Source: Flavimaribacter sp039888615 (GTDB lineage: Bacteria; Pseudomonadota; Alphaproteobacteria; Rhizobiales; Rhizobiaceae). Taken from it: a stretch of 64,000 nucleotides of DNA. The notes below the pieces were generated by a model that was given only the letters and a program-made list of their open reading frames with translations, had not been told where the DNA came from and did not search any database. This document shows positions 8,173-17,856 of this stretch, in pieces. The DNA lies in the NCBI GenBank assembly GCA_039888615.1, contig JBDQQS010000021.1; one strand, written 5' to 3'. The position numbers were made by a program, and so were the translations under genes. Each line of letters opens with the position of its first letter. Within the stretch, counting starts at the first letter, position 1.

Positions 8173-8945
8173 GAGACCTGCTCCAGCGTCTTACGCAATT
8201 CCGACATGAGGTTGACGATGGCCGGATCTTCCCTCGTGCAGCGATTGTCCGGCGTCTTTTCACCCTTGAGGTCGCGCAGCGCCATGACGCGGCCGGGATT
8301 TGCGCCGAGCACCATCACCCGCTGGCCGAGATAGACCGCTTCCATGATGGAGTGGGTGACGAAAAGGATCGTCGTGCCGGTGCGCCTCCAGACCTCCAGA
8401 AGTTCGTCGTTGAGCCGGTCGCGGGTGATTTCGTCGAGCGCGCCGAACGGTTCGTCCATGAGCAGGATGCGCGGCTCGCTGAAGAGCGCCCGCGCGATCG
8501 CCACGCGCTGGCGCTGGCCGCCGGACAGCTGTTTCGGATAGCGCTTTTCAAGCCCGGCTATCCCCAGCATCTCCAGGAGATCTTTCACGCGCTTGCGGTC
8601 GCTGTCGCGCACGCCGGTGCGGCCGCGCCCCACTTGCACGGGCAGTTCAATGTTCGCTTCGACAGTTCGCCAGGGAAGAAGCGTCGACTCCTGGAAGACG
8701 AAACCCACCTGGCGCCGGCTGCGGATGACGGACGGATCTTCGCCCAGCACGCTGATATCGCCGGCAAGCGGCTCCAGCAGATCGGCGACGACCCTGAGCA
8801 ATGTCGACTTTCCGCATCCGGAAGGCCCGAGAATGGTGAGGAATTCGCCGTCTGCAATCGACAGGTCGACGCCCGAAAGGACGGTCAAATCGCCTTTCGG
8901 GCTTCGATAGCCGATGTTCAGCGCCTTTGTCTGGATCGCATTCAC
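8169..8945 (-). CDS. ABC transporter ATPase, SsuB/TauB type
   Basis: A 258-residue nucleotide-binding subunit. Walker A is GPSGCGKST, the Q-loop lies in VGFVFQESTLLPW, the signature is LSGGQRQRVAIARA, Walker B is ILLMDEPFGALD, and the H-loop is FVTHSIMEAVYL. All catalytic elements are present. It starts 10 bp after the binding-protein gene and overlaps the permease start, so the three are co-translated. Confidence 0.92.
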   Translation of the reverse strand: MNAIQTKALNIGYRSPKGDLTVLSGVDLSIADGEFLTILGPSGCGKSTLLRVVADLLEPLAGDISVLGEDPSVIRSRRQVGFVFQESTLLPWRTVEANIELPVQVGRGRTGVRDSDRKRVKDLLEMLGIAGLEKRYPKQLSGGQRQRVAIARALFSEPRILLMDEPFGALDEITRDRLNDELLEVWRRTGTTILFVTHSIMEAVYLGQRVMVLGANPGRVMALRDLKGEKTPDNRCTREDPAIVNLMSELRKTLEQVS

Positions 8946-8955
8946 GGAGATGCGA

Positions 8956-9996
8956 TCAGCCGATCTTGGGACGCACGTCTGCGGTCATTTCGAGGATCTT
9001 CGTTGTATAGACGTCCTCGAGCTTCGGCCGGCCGTTCGGATACTGGCCAATCCGGTCGTAGAGGGAGAGCTGCTCCTCGAGCGAGGCCGGATCGAAGGTG
9101 GCCCAGCCGTTTTCGGCCGTCGCGGCGTCGAAGCTCAACTCGATGATCTTGTCGATGGTCTTCATTTCCCATTCGAGGCTCAGCGCCGGATAGGCTTCGA
9201 CCATCTGCTTGACGGCTTCCTGCGGGTTCTCGTAAGTCCAGCCCCAGCCTTTGGCTGCAGCGCCAATATAGCCGGCCAAAACATCGGCGTTCTCCTCGAT
9301 CGCGTCGTCCGTCGCGAAATAGACGTTGGCGTAGGATGGCAGACCCAGGTCGCTCGCCATCAGGTCGATGCGGTCTTCGCCGATGATGCTGAGGGCTTCC
9401 GTGTTGGTGATCCATCCTCCGATGGCGTCCACGTCGCCGCGGATAAGCGGCGCCTTGTCGAAACCGACATTGACCGCAGTCACGGTAGACGGATCGATGC
9501 CGTTCTTCACTGTGATCGCGTCGAGCAGGAAGCGCGCGGTCGGCTGGATGCCGATCTTCAAGCCCGGCAGGTCGTCGATCGAGCGCAGCGGCTTCTTCGG
9601 CAGCGAGGCGAAGGCATAGGGCCCGGTGCGAAAACCGCAGGCGAGAATCTTCACCGGCACGCCGCTGGCGCGCGCATTGAAGAGCTGCGGCGTCTCGGAA
9701 AACTGCCCGAGGGCGGCGGCGCCCGATATGACCGGAGGCACGGTCGCCGAGTTCGGCCCGCCAGGGCTGAATTCAACCTCGAAGCCGGCTTCTTCGAAAA
9801 ATCCGTGCTTCAGCGCCATGACATCGCCGATCTGTCCGTTGGACATCAGCCAGTCGAATTTGACCACGATTTTGGTCTTGTCCGCAGCGCGCGCAGGCGC
9901 AACGAGGCTCATGCCCGGCCCGACGGCGAGAACGCCGAAGCCGAGACCGGCGGATTTCAGGAAATGTCTTCTGTCGATGCCGTTCTGTCTTGTCAT
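8956..9996 (-). CDS. Tat-exported ABC substrate-binding protein, SsuA/NMT1 type
   Basis: A 346-residue periplasmic binding protein. The N-terminus has a twin-arginine signal (RRHFLKSAGLGFGVLAVGPG, ending near ARA-AD), meaning it is exported folded. The mature part starts KIVVKFDWLMSNGQIGDVMALKHGFFEEAGFEVEF (first half shown by the typical pattern) and belongs to the SsuA/TauA/THI5 fold group. A good ribosome-binding site (AAAAGGGGAAT) precedes the start. The ligand cannot be read from the sequence; the neighbouring dehydratase suggests a hydroxy acid. Confidence 0.85.
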   Translation of the reverse strand: MTRQNGIDRRHFLKSAGLGFGVLAVGPGMSLVAPARAADKTKIVVKFDWLMSNGQIGDVMALKHGFFEEAGFEVEFSPGGPNSATVPPVISGAAALGQFSETPQLFNARASGVPVKILACGFRTGPYAFASLPKKPLRSIDDLPGLKIGIQPTARFLLDAITVKNGIDPSTVTAVNVGFDKAPLIRGDVDAIGGWITNTEALSIIGEDRIDLMASDLGLPSYANVYFATDDAIEENADVLAGYIGAAAKGWGWTYENPQEAVKQMVEAYPALSLEWEMKTIDKIIELSFDAATAENGWATFDPASLEEQLSLYDRIGQYPNGRPKLEDVYTTKILEMTADVRPKIG

Positions 9997-10029
9997 TTTG
10001 ATTCCCCTTTTACAGATAGAGTGCTGTTT

Positions 10030-10464
10030 TTATTGATATGTTTCGTGATATGAGTCCGGCCCGCCCTCAAGCCAGGCATAGAGTTCCCAGAGCATCCCGT
10101 CGGGATCGGTGAAGTAGGCGCAGCGCGCGTTCCATTCGTAATCTTCCGGCGGCCGCTGGAACTTCACGCCCTTGGCGGCGAGGTCCTCGTACATCGCGTC
10201 GATGTCTTCCGGCTTGTCGAGGTTCATGGCGATGCAGCCTTTCAGGGCGCCTTCCGGCGCGCGCAGCTTGCTGACCCCGGTGTGCTTGTGAATATGGTCG
10301 AGCTCCCAGGCTGCCAAGATCACGTTCTTCGCCTCGAAATCGGCGAAGCCTTCCGCCTTGCGGCGCAGTCGGAAGCCCATCACGTCCGTGTAGAAGGCGA
10401 CTGAGCGCTCGACATCCTCGACGAGGACACAGACGTCCGTGATGATCTTTTTCGGCTGGCTCAT
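10030..10464 (-). CDS. VOC-superfamily (glyoxalase/dioxygenase-fold) protein
   Basis: A 144-residue protein with two beta-alpha-beta-beta-beta modules: DVCVLVEDVERSVAFYTDVMGFRL at the N-terminus (core pattern) and CAYFTDPDGMLWELYAW at the C-terminus, the latter holding the usual glutamate metal ligand. The first-module metal ligand is not obvious, so catalysis is uncertain. The ATG overlaps the stop of the FadR-type regulator by 4 nt. It may isomerise or cleave a metabolite of the same pathway. Confidence 0.8.
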   Translation of the reverse strand: MSQPKKIITDVCVLVEDVERSVAFYTDVMGFRLRRKAEGFADFEAKNVILAAWELDHIHKHTGVSKLRAPEGALKGCIAMNLDKPEDIDAMYEDLAAKGVKFQRPPEDYEWNARCAYFTDPDGMLWELYAWLEGGPDSYHETYQ

Positions 10465-11222
10465 GACTCAGCGTTCCCTTTTCCGGTTTTGTCCTGTTCG
10501 TTCCTGATGATGATCCCGATCCGGCGTCCGGCTTCGGTGATATGATGCACCATAGCGACGCGGGCGGCCTCGGGATCGCCGGCGACCAGCGCATCAAGGA
10601 TGACAACATGCTCCCCGACATTGACCTCAACGAGTTGCTCGATCTGATTTGCGTAGCGCGCCATGTGGATCGAACGCCGGATCTGGTCGCAGATGAAGCA
10701 CACGAAGGTGTGGATGTAGGAGTTGCCCGTGGCTTTCGCGATTGTCCGGTGAAAGAGGAGATCGGCCTCGATGCTGCCCTCGGACCATTTCTCGTCGCCG
10801 CGCATGTCTTCCAACGCCGCCGAAATTTCGGCAAGGTCCTCGTCAGTGCGGCGCATGGCGGCGAGTCGCGCGGCCTCGCCCTCAAGCAGCGCCCTCAGTT
10901 CAAACAGGCCTTCCATGCCCTCGATATTCTCAAGATCCGTCGGGTCAAGCCGGATGGCGAGCCTTTCCTCCGGCTCCATCACGAAAGCCCCGGCCCCCTG
11001 ACGCGCCCGCACCAGGCCATCGGCCCGCAACTGCGAGATCGCCTCACGCACCACGTTGCGGCTGATGCCGAGAGATTCCGCAATCTGGTGTTCCGTCGGC
11101 AGGCGGTCGCCGGGTTTCAGGCGCCCGGAACTGATTTCCTGGCTCAGAATGCTGGCCACGCGGCTTGGAAGCGGCTGCGTCGGCGAAAGCTTTTGCGATA
11201 ATTGCCGGAAATCATCCGTCAC
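10461..11222 (-). CDS. FadR-subfamily GntR transcriptional regulator
   Basis: A 253-residue regulator. The winged helix (about 18-85) has the GntR pattern PGDRLPTEHQIAESLGISRNVVREAISQL; the C-terminal FCD ligand domain shows LLFHRTIAKATGN, EHVVILDAL and MVHHITEAGRR, carrying the histidines that usually bind a metal next to a carboxylate effector. Translation starts at GTG with AGGGGA upstream. It is the first gene of the operon and probably controls it in response to the transported acid or its dehydration product. Confidence 0.9.
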   Translation of the reverse strand: MTDDFRQLSQKLSPTQPLPSRVASILSQEISSGRLKPGDRLPTEHQIAESLGISRNVVREAISQLRADGLVRARQGAGAFVMEPEERLAIRLDPTDLENIEGMEGLFELRALLEGEAARLAAMRRTDEDLAEISAALEDMRGDEKWSEGSIEADLLFHRTIAKATGNSYIHTFVCFICDQIRRSIHMARYANQIEQLVEVNVGEHVVILDALVAGDPEAARVAMVHHITEAGRRIGIIIRNEQDKTGKGNAES

Positions 11223-11312
11223 GTGCGCATTCCCCTGGCATTGCCGTGTCGACAGCCGGTTTGGCGCCGACTGCCGATCGCGTTCAGTGCGGATTCGTTA
11301 ACACAAGCAAAT

Positions 11313-11323
11313 TTGTCCTACAA
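11313..11323. promoter_or_regulatory. Candidate FadR-type operator TTGTcctACAA
   Basis: The inverted repeat TTGT-3 nt-ACAA lies in the 213-bp divergent region between the FadR-type regulator and the SAH-hydrolase-like gene. Its form matches operators of the FadR group (TTGT/ACAA half sites). Control of both directions is inference. Confidence 0.4.
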
Positions 11324-11435
11324 CCCTATAATCGGATGTTTGAACAATAGGATCTGTTGTCCGGCTTGCGAATGCGTTTGACGGAACCACCTGAAATTCC
11401 AATAGTCGCGACCGTTCATCCAGGAGTTTGATCGA

Positions 11436-12584
11436 ATGGAATTGCAGTCCCCTCCCCATGACGATTCGGGCCTTGGTCTCGAATGGATCAGGCATACTCA
11501 TCCAGTTTCAGAGCACTTTGCCCGCGCCATCCGCCTGGATGACCTGACCGGGAAATCCGTATCGTGCTGGATGCATCTGTTGCCCGACACGATCCTCTCG
11601 CTCATGCCGCTCGTCGAAGCAGGCGCGAGGGTGCGCATCGGCGCCTGCAATCCCGACAGCACCGACCAACGGGTCGTTGACTATCTGACCGCACGCGGCG
11701 TCGAGGTCTATCCCGGAGGCTCGCCTTCGTCCGCCGAGTATCAGGACACACTGAAGCGATTTGTATCCGGGCCGACCGACGCAATATGCGATATGGGCGG
11801 CGAATTGATCGAGGCGGCGACACTGGCGGGTACGACCGTTTCCGGCGCGCTGGAGGCTACGACCACCGGTCTCCATCGTCTCGCAGAGATCATGCCGCCC
11901 TTCCCCGTATTCAACTGGAACGACATCCGCATCAAGGACGCGCTGCACAATCGCTATCACGTCGGCGATTCAACATGGCCGGCCTTCAGTGCGATGACCG
12001 GAATGACGTTGTTCGGCCGGAGCGTGCTCGTCATCGGTTTCGGTCCCGTCGGGCGCGGCGTCGCCGAGAGGGCAAGGCAGATGGGCGCCGTCGTCCGTGT
12101 CTGCGATCTCGATCCGGTGCGCAGTCTGGAGGCGCAGCATTTCGGCTGCGAGGCGGTTGGGCTTGAAGAAGGCCTGTCCCGGTCCTCCATTGTCGTGACC
12201 TCGACCGGTCGGGACGGCGTGCTCGGCACGGACATGCTGTCGAAAGTTCGGGACGGCGCGATCCTCTTCAACGTCGGTCACAGCAACCGCGAAATCGACG
12301 TCGACTGGCTCGATCGCCATCCGAAAGATCAGATGATCGACCACATCGAACGCTATGACGTCGCCGGTCGGCGGTTCTATTTGCTCAACCGTGGAAGCAT
12401 GATCAATCTGGCCGCGACCGGCGGACTGGGCAGTTCCGACACGTTCGATCCGTTCGCCGCCATCATGTTGCGGGGCTTGCACTGGATACTGACGGGCGGC
12501 GCCGACGACAACCCGGCCGGCGTTCAGGACTATCCCGCCGAACTGGAAGATGAAATCGCCGTGCAGACGATGCGCAATCGTTGA
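11436..12584 (+). CDS. S-adenosylhomocysteinase-like NAD-binding protein
   Basis: A 382-residue homologue of SAH hydrolase, shorter than the usual 430-470. Recognisable parts are the Rossmann loop GFGPVGRG (201-208) with a CDLDP strand end, TTTGLHRL (142-149), NDIRIKDALHNRY (162-174), FNVGHSNREID (279-288) and the C-terminal NLAATGG (324-330). By eye, His47, Asn162, Lys167 and His282 are kept. Several catalytic residues appear replaced: the second Asp of DDGGD by Met120, the Glu of EETTTG by Ala141, the Asp of KFDN by His171, and the GH of ATGH by GG. It may therefore act on another substrate or be non-catalytic. It is convergent with the ProC-like gene, 6 bp apart. Confidence 0.75.
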   Translation: MELQSPPHDDSGLGLEWIRHTHPVSEHFARAIRLDDLTGKSVSCWMHLLPDTILSLMPLVEAGARVRIGACNPDSTDQRVVDYLTARGVEVYPGGSPSSAEYQDTLKRFVSGPTDAICDMGGELIEAATLAGTTVSGALEATTTGLHRLAEIMPPFPVFNWNDIRIKDALHNRYHVGDSTWPAFSAMTGMTLFGRSVLVIGFGPVGRGVAERARQMGAVVRVCDLDPVRSLEAQHFGCEAVGLEEGLSRSSIVVTSTGRDGVLGTDMLSKVRDGAILFNVGHSNREIDVDWLDRHPKDQMIDHIERYDVAGRRFYLLNRGSMINLAATGGLGSSDTFDPFAAIMLRGLHWILTGGADDNPAGVQDYPAELEDEIAVQTMRNR

Positions 12585-12590
12585 CCGGCG

Positions 12591-13385
12591 TCAGCCGATC
12601 CGGCGGGCCTTTTCGTACGCCGCGTCGAGGCCCTTGGCGATGCACATGTCCAGATCGGTGTCCTGCATCGCCAGAAGGCCGGCGGCGGTCGTGCCGGCAT
12701 AGTCGATCATTTCCGTCACATGATCCGCCGGCGACATGGGACCGTCCGCCATCATTGCGCCCGCGGCGTGAAACAGTTGCCGAACGGCCCGCTCGGCCGT
12801 CTTCGGATCGACGCCTCTTTCAACCGAGTAATCGACCATGCTCGCCGCAAATTGCGCGACGAAGCCGGGCACAGGTCCGGTGACGGCGGTGAACAGATCT
12901 ATCTGATCCTCGTTCGGGACTTCGTCCGTGGCGCCGACCGCCCCAAACACCGTACAGGCAAGGGACTTGTCGGCGTCCGTGGCCGCATGCGACGCGCACC
13001 AGGGCGAAAAGGCCAGCCGCAGGGAAGCGGCCGGGCTGGACATGGCGCGAATGACGCGGTCGGTCCCGGTTTGGTCGATAATGCGCTGAATGGAGACGCC
13101 CGCCATTACCGATGAAATGAGGGAATTTCCTGCTTCAAAACGGACGTCGGCGAAATTTGCCGGCGGAACCGACAGGAGTATGAAGTCGGATGCGTCCGCC
13201 AGCGCCTGGCTGTCGGTAAACGATCTGACGCCGCCATGCCCGAGTTCGGGCAGCTTGCCGGATCGGCTCGATATCCCAAGCTGATCCGGTTGAATAAGGC
13301 CGGAATCGAGCAATCCCCTGGCGATCGCGCCGCCCAGCATGCCGTTTCCGCCGATTATTCCGACCGTGAACTCCGCTTTTGTCAT
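12591..13385 (-). CDS. Pyrroline-5-carboxylate-reductase-like protein
   Basis: A 264-residue NADP-type imine reductase-like protein. The Rossmann motif VGIIGGNGMLGGAIARGLL opens it, and the ProC C-terminal region appears as MIDYAGTTAAGLLAMQ then GLDAAYEKARRIG. The proline-loop region reads FTAVTGPVPGFVAQF, without the SGSGPAY of true ProC, so it is more likely a paralogue acting on a different imine or keto substrate. The start at 13385 is chosen for the AAGGGAAAA site; an upstream extension to 13559 overlaps glpD and is not supported. Confidence 0.75.
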   Translation of the reverse strand: MTKAEFTVGIIGGNGMLGGAIARGLLDSGLIQPDQLGISSRSGKLPELGHGGVRSFTDSQALADASDFILLSVPPANFADVRFEAGNSLISSVMAGVSIQRIIDQTGTDRVIRAMSSPAASLRLAFSPWCASHAATDADKSLACTVFGAVGATDEVPNEDQIDLFTAVTGPVPGFVAQFAASMVDYSVERGVDPKTAERAVRQLFHAAGAMMADGPMSPADHVTEMIDYAGTTAAGLLAMQDTDLDMCIAKGLDAAYEKARRIG

Positions 13386-13435
13386 AGCCGTTTTCCCTTG
13401 CTGTCCTTGCAAGGAGTAACATGGATACCGGAATA

Positions 13436-15049
13436 TCAGGTCCGAATTTCCTGAAGGTGACGCGCCATGAAGGCCTCCACTGCGGCGATCTCTTCTTCGC
13501 TCATGCGAATACCCAGCTTGGTGCGCCGGAAGAGCGCGTCCTGCGCGTTTCTCGCCCACTCGTTTTCAATCAGATAACGAAGCTCGGCCTCGTAAAGCCC
13601 GTGACCGAAATCCTGGCCGAGATCGGCGAGGCTCGCGCAACCCGCCAGTACGTGGTCGGCGTCCGTGCCGTAGAAGCGCACGAGGCGAGCGATCACCGGC
13701 TTTTCGACGAAGGGAAAACGTTGCGCGGTTTTTCCGACCAGATCGTCGTATCCGTCGACCGGAAAATCACCGCCTGGAAGCGGCGCCTTGCAGGTCCAGG
13801 CCTTGCCGCGTTTGCCGAGTGTGTGCTCCACCTCCTGGACGACGGATTCCGAGAGGCGGCGAAAGGTTGTTATCTTGCCGCCGAAGATGTTGATCAGTTT
13901 GCCGTCGCCCAGCTTCGGGTCACGGCGAACGACATAGTCCCGCGTCGCCGACTGTGCGGACGACGCGCCGTCGTCATAGAGCGGGCGCACGCCGGAATAG
14001 GTCCAAACAACGTCTTCGGCGCGCACAGGCTCCTCGAAATATTCGCTCGCCATACGGCACAGATACGCGGTTTCGCTTTCCGTGATTTCGGGTCGCACGT
14101 TCATTCCCGAATGATCGGCGTCCGTGGTTCCGATCAGCGTGAAATCGTCCTGGAAGGGAATTGCGAAAATGATGCGTCCATCTGCGTTCTGGAAGAAATA
14201 GCAGCGGTCATGGTCGTATTTGCGTGGCACCACGATATGGCTGCCGCGCACAAGTCGAACATTGTGCGCGTCGTTGCGTCCAAAGACGGATTTCAGCACG
14301 TCGTCCACCCAGGGACCGGAGGCGTTGATGATCATGGAAGCGGTGATCGTGCGCACGGCGCCGTGTTCGGTGTCGGACAGCGTGACCGTCCACCGGCCGT
14401 CGGCGAATTTCGCGCGGGTGACCCGGTTGTGCGGATTGATTTCCGCCCCCAGCCGCTGCGCGTCGCGCAAATTCAGAATCACCAGCCGGGAATCCTCGAC
14501 CCAGCCATCGGAATACTCGAACGCCTTGCGGAATTCCGGTTTCAGCGGCTTGCCGGCCTCGTCCGTCGCAAGATCCAGCGCGCGCGTCGGCGGCAGAATG
14601 CGGCCTCCGCCCAGATTGTCGTACAGAAACAGGCCGAGCCGGATGAGCCAGTTCGGCCGGCGACCCTTCATCCACGGCATGACAACCGACAGGAGACGCG
14701 ATGTCGGCGTTTCGCTGTCGAACCGCATATCGTCGTGACAGGGCAGAACGAAGCGCATCGGCCAGCTGATATGCGGCATCGCTGCAAGAAGATTTTCCCG
14801 CTCGATCAGCGCTTCGCGCACCAGCCTCAACTCGAAATATTCGAGATAACGCAGGCCGCCGTGGAGCAGCTTGGTCGACGCGGACGACGTCCCGCCTCCG
14901 AAATCTCCGGCTTCGCACAGGCAGACCGAAAAGCCGCGACCCGCGGCGTCGCGCGCAATGCCCGCGCCATTGACCCCGCCGCCGATGATCAGCAGGTCGA
15001 AATCCGATTGCGGCTGCGCGCCGGCGGCGTCCGTGGCTTGCTCCATCAT
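13436..15049 (-). CDS. glpD: Aerobic glycerol-3-phosphate dehydrogenase
   Basis: An FAD-dependent membrane-associated enzyme oxidising sn-glycerol-3-phosphate to dihydroxyacetone phosphate with electrons passed to ubiquinone. The FAD site is IIGGGVNGAGIARDAAGRG, followed by TSSASTKLLHGGLRYLE. Later family segments are GTTDADHSG, WTYSGVRPLYDD and NIFGGKITTFRRLSE. The C-terminal DAO_C domain ends in EAFMARHLQE. The start at 15049 is the first of two adjacent ATGs, and the glpR stop lies inside them (ATGATG), so translation is coupled. glpK is not in the window. Confidence 0.95.
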   Translation of the reverse strand: MMEQATDAAGAQPQSDFDLLIIGGGVNGAGIARDAAGRGFSVCLCEAGDFGGGTSSASTKLLHGGLRYLEYFELRLVREALIERENLLAAMPHISWPMRFVLPCHDDMRFDSETPTSRLLSVVMPWMKGRRPNWLIRLGLFLYDNLGGGRILPPTRALDLATDEAGKPLKPEFRKAFEYSDGWVEDSRLVILNLRDAQRLGAEINPHNRVTRAKFADGRWTVTLSDTEHGAVRTITASMIINASGPWVDDVLKSVFGRNDAHNVRLVRGSHIVVPRKYDHDRCYFFQNADGRIIFAIPFQDDFTLIGTTDADHSGMNVRPEITESETAYLCRMASEYFEEPVRAEDVVWTYSGVRPLYDDGASSAQSATRDYVVRRDPKLGDGKLINIFGGKITTFRRLSESVVQEVEHTLGKRGKAWTCKAPLPGGDFPVDGYDDLVGKTAQRFPFVEKPVIARLVRFYGTDADHVLAGCASLADLGQDFGHGLYEAELRYLIENEWARNAQDALFRRTKLGIRMSEEEIAAVEAFMARHLQEIRT

Positions 15050-15840
15050 CCGTAGACCAGTTCCGACTGTGCCGGCTCCGCCACTTTCACCGAGACGCCT
15101 GCGACCTTGCACAACTCGGCGATTTCGTCCGGCGGCGGCGCGTCGGTGACGAAATAGTCCATATCCGAGATATGACCGATCTGGACTGGCGCCCGGCGCT
15201 CGAACTTGGTCGCGTCTGCGACCAGGATCTTCTTGCGCGCCTGGGCGAGGATCGCCTGGGCGACGCGAACCTCGCGATAGTCGAAATCGAGAAGCGCGCC
15301 TTCCTCGTCAATCGCCGAGGCGCCGATGATCGCATAATCCACCTTGAACTGGCGGATCAGATCGATGGCTGCCGCGCCGACGATGCCGCGATCGCTCTTG
15401 CGGACCATGCCGCCGGAAATCACCAGTTCCACGCCGGGCGCTTCCGAAAGGATCATCGCCACATTCAGGTTGTTGGTGATGACCATCAGCCCGTCATGAC
15501 GGGTCAGTGCGCTGGCCACAGCTTCCGTGGTGGTTCCGATATTGAGGATAAGCGAAGCATTGTCGGGGATCAGTTCGGCGACTTTTTCGCCGATCCGAAC
15601 CTTGCCCCCGGCGGCGATTTCCCGTCGCGACAGGTAGGCGAGGTTGACCGTGTTGGACGGGAAAACGGCGCCGCCATGCACGCGATGGAGAATCTCTCTA
15701 TCACACAAGTCATTGAGATCCTTGCGAATTGTCTGCGGCGTCACGTCAAACCGGGTCGCCAGAGAATCCACCGTCACCCGGCCTTCGCGCCGGGCTGTCT
15801 CGAGAATATCCATTTGTCGGGGTGGTAGTAACGGCTGCAT
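15046..15840 (-). CDS. glpR: DeoR-family glycerol-3-phosphate regulon repressor
   Basis: A 264-residue DeoR-type repressor. The N-terminal helix-turn-helix reads RVTVDSLATRFDVTPQTIRKDL and the wing ends in RVHGGA. The C-terminal DeoRC sugar-phosphate domain shows LNIGTTTEAVA, MVITNNL, GGMVRKSDRGIVG and IIGASAIDEEGALLDFD. Position next to glpD and divergent from the glycerol ABC genes identifies it as GlpR, expected to release DNA on binding glycerol-3-phosphate. Four TTTCG repeats in the divergent region are its likely targets. Confidence 0.9.
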   Translation of the reverse strand: MQPLLPPRQMDILETARREGRVTVDSLATRFDVTPQTIRKDLNDLCDREILHRVHGGAVFPSNTVNLAYLSRREIAAGGKVRIGEKVAELIPDNASLILNIGTTTEAVASALTRHDGLMVITNNLNVAMILSEAPGVELVISGGMVRKSDRGIVGAAAIDLIRQFKVDYAIIGASAIDEEGALLDFDYREVRVAQAILAQARKKILVADATKFERRAPVQIGHISDMDYFVTDAPPPDEIAELCKVAGVSVKVAEPAQSELVYG

Positions 15841-15857
15841 TGTATCTCCTGAGCGAC

Positions 15858-15924
15858 TTTCGGATAATTGCGATATTTTTCGATAATTTCAATAACAGAG
15901 TCTATTGACTTTCGTTAATTTTCG
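15858..15924. promoter_or_regulatory. Candidate GlpR operator region, four TTTCG direct repeats
   Basis: TTTCG occurs at 15858, 15878, 15910 and 15920, the first three followed by AT-rich TAAT-type sequence (TTTCGGATAAT, TTTCGATAAT, TTTCGTTAAT). DeoR-family repressors bind tandem repeats of this sort. The spacings of 20, 32 and 10 bp put the first pair and the last pair on one face of the helix. A TTGACT hexamer (15905-15910) overlaps the third repeat, so binding would block a promoter toward glpV. Confidence 0.5.
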
Positions 15925-15999
15925 CATTTTGGTTGCGTTTGGATGTTTGACGGTTGCGGACGCCCGCGCCGAAAGGTCCAGTTTTAGGGAGGAGCACTT

Positions 16000-17739
<1,740 letters not shown>

Positions 17740-17856
17740 TTACCCCTCATCCGGTAATTGCGCGCACGGGTCCGGCGTCTCCTCCCTTTGGATCGCGCCG
17801 GGCCCGCATTTTGCAGAGGATCATTCTGGTGCGGAAGCGTTGGATGCGAGGCGTGT

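Noticed and set aside
13421..15055. 544-codon plus-strand open frame
   Set aside because: Antisense to glpD; composition is that of a reversed high-GC gene, with no recognisable domain.
17758..17856. N-terminal extension of GlpS
   Set aside because: The extension is not MalK-like, and GAGG before the ATG at 17857 gives the normal ATPase start.
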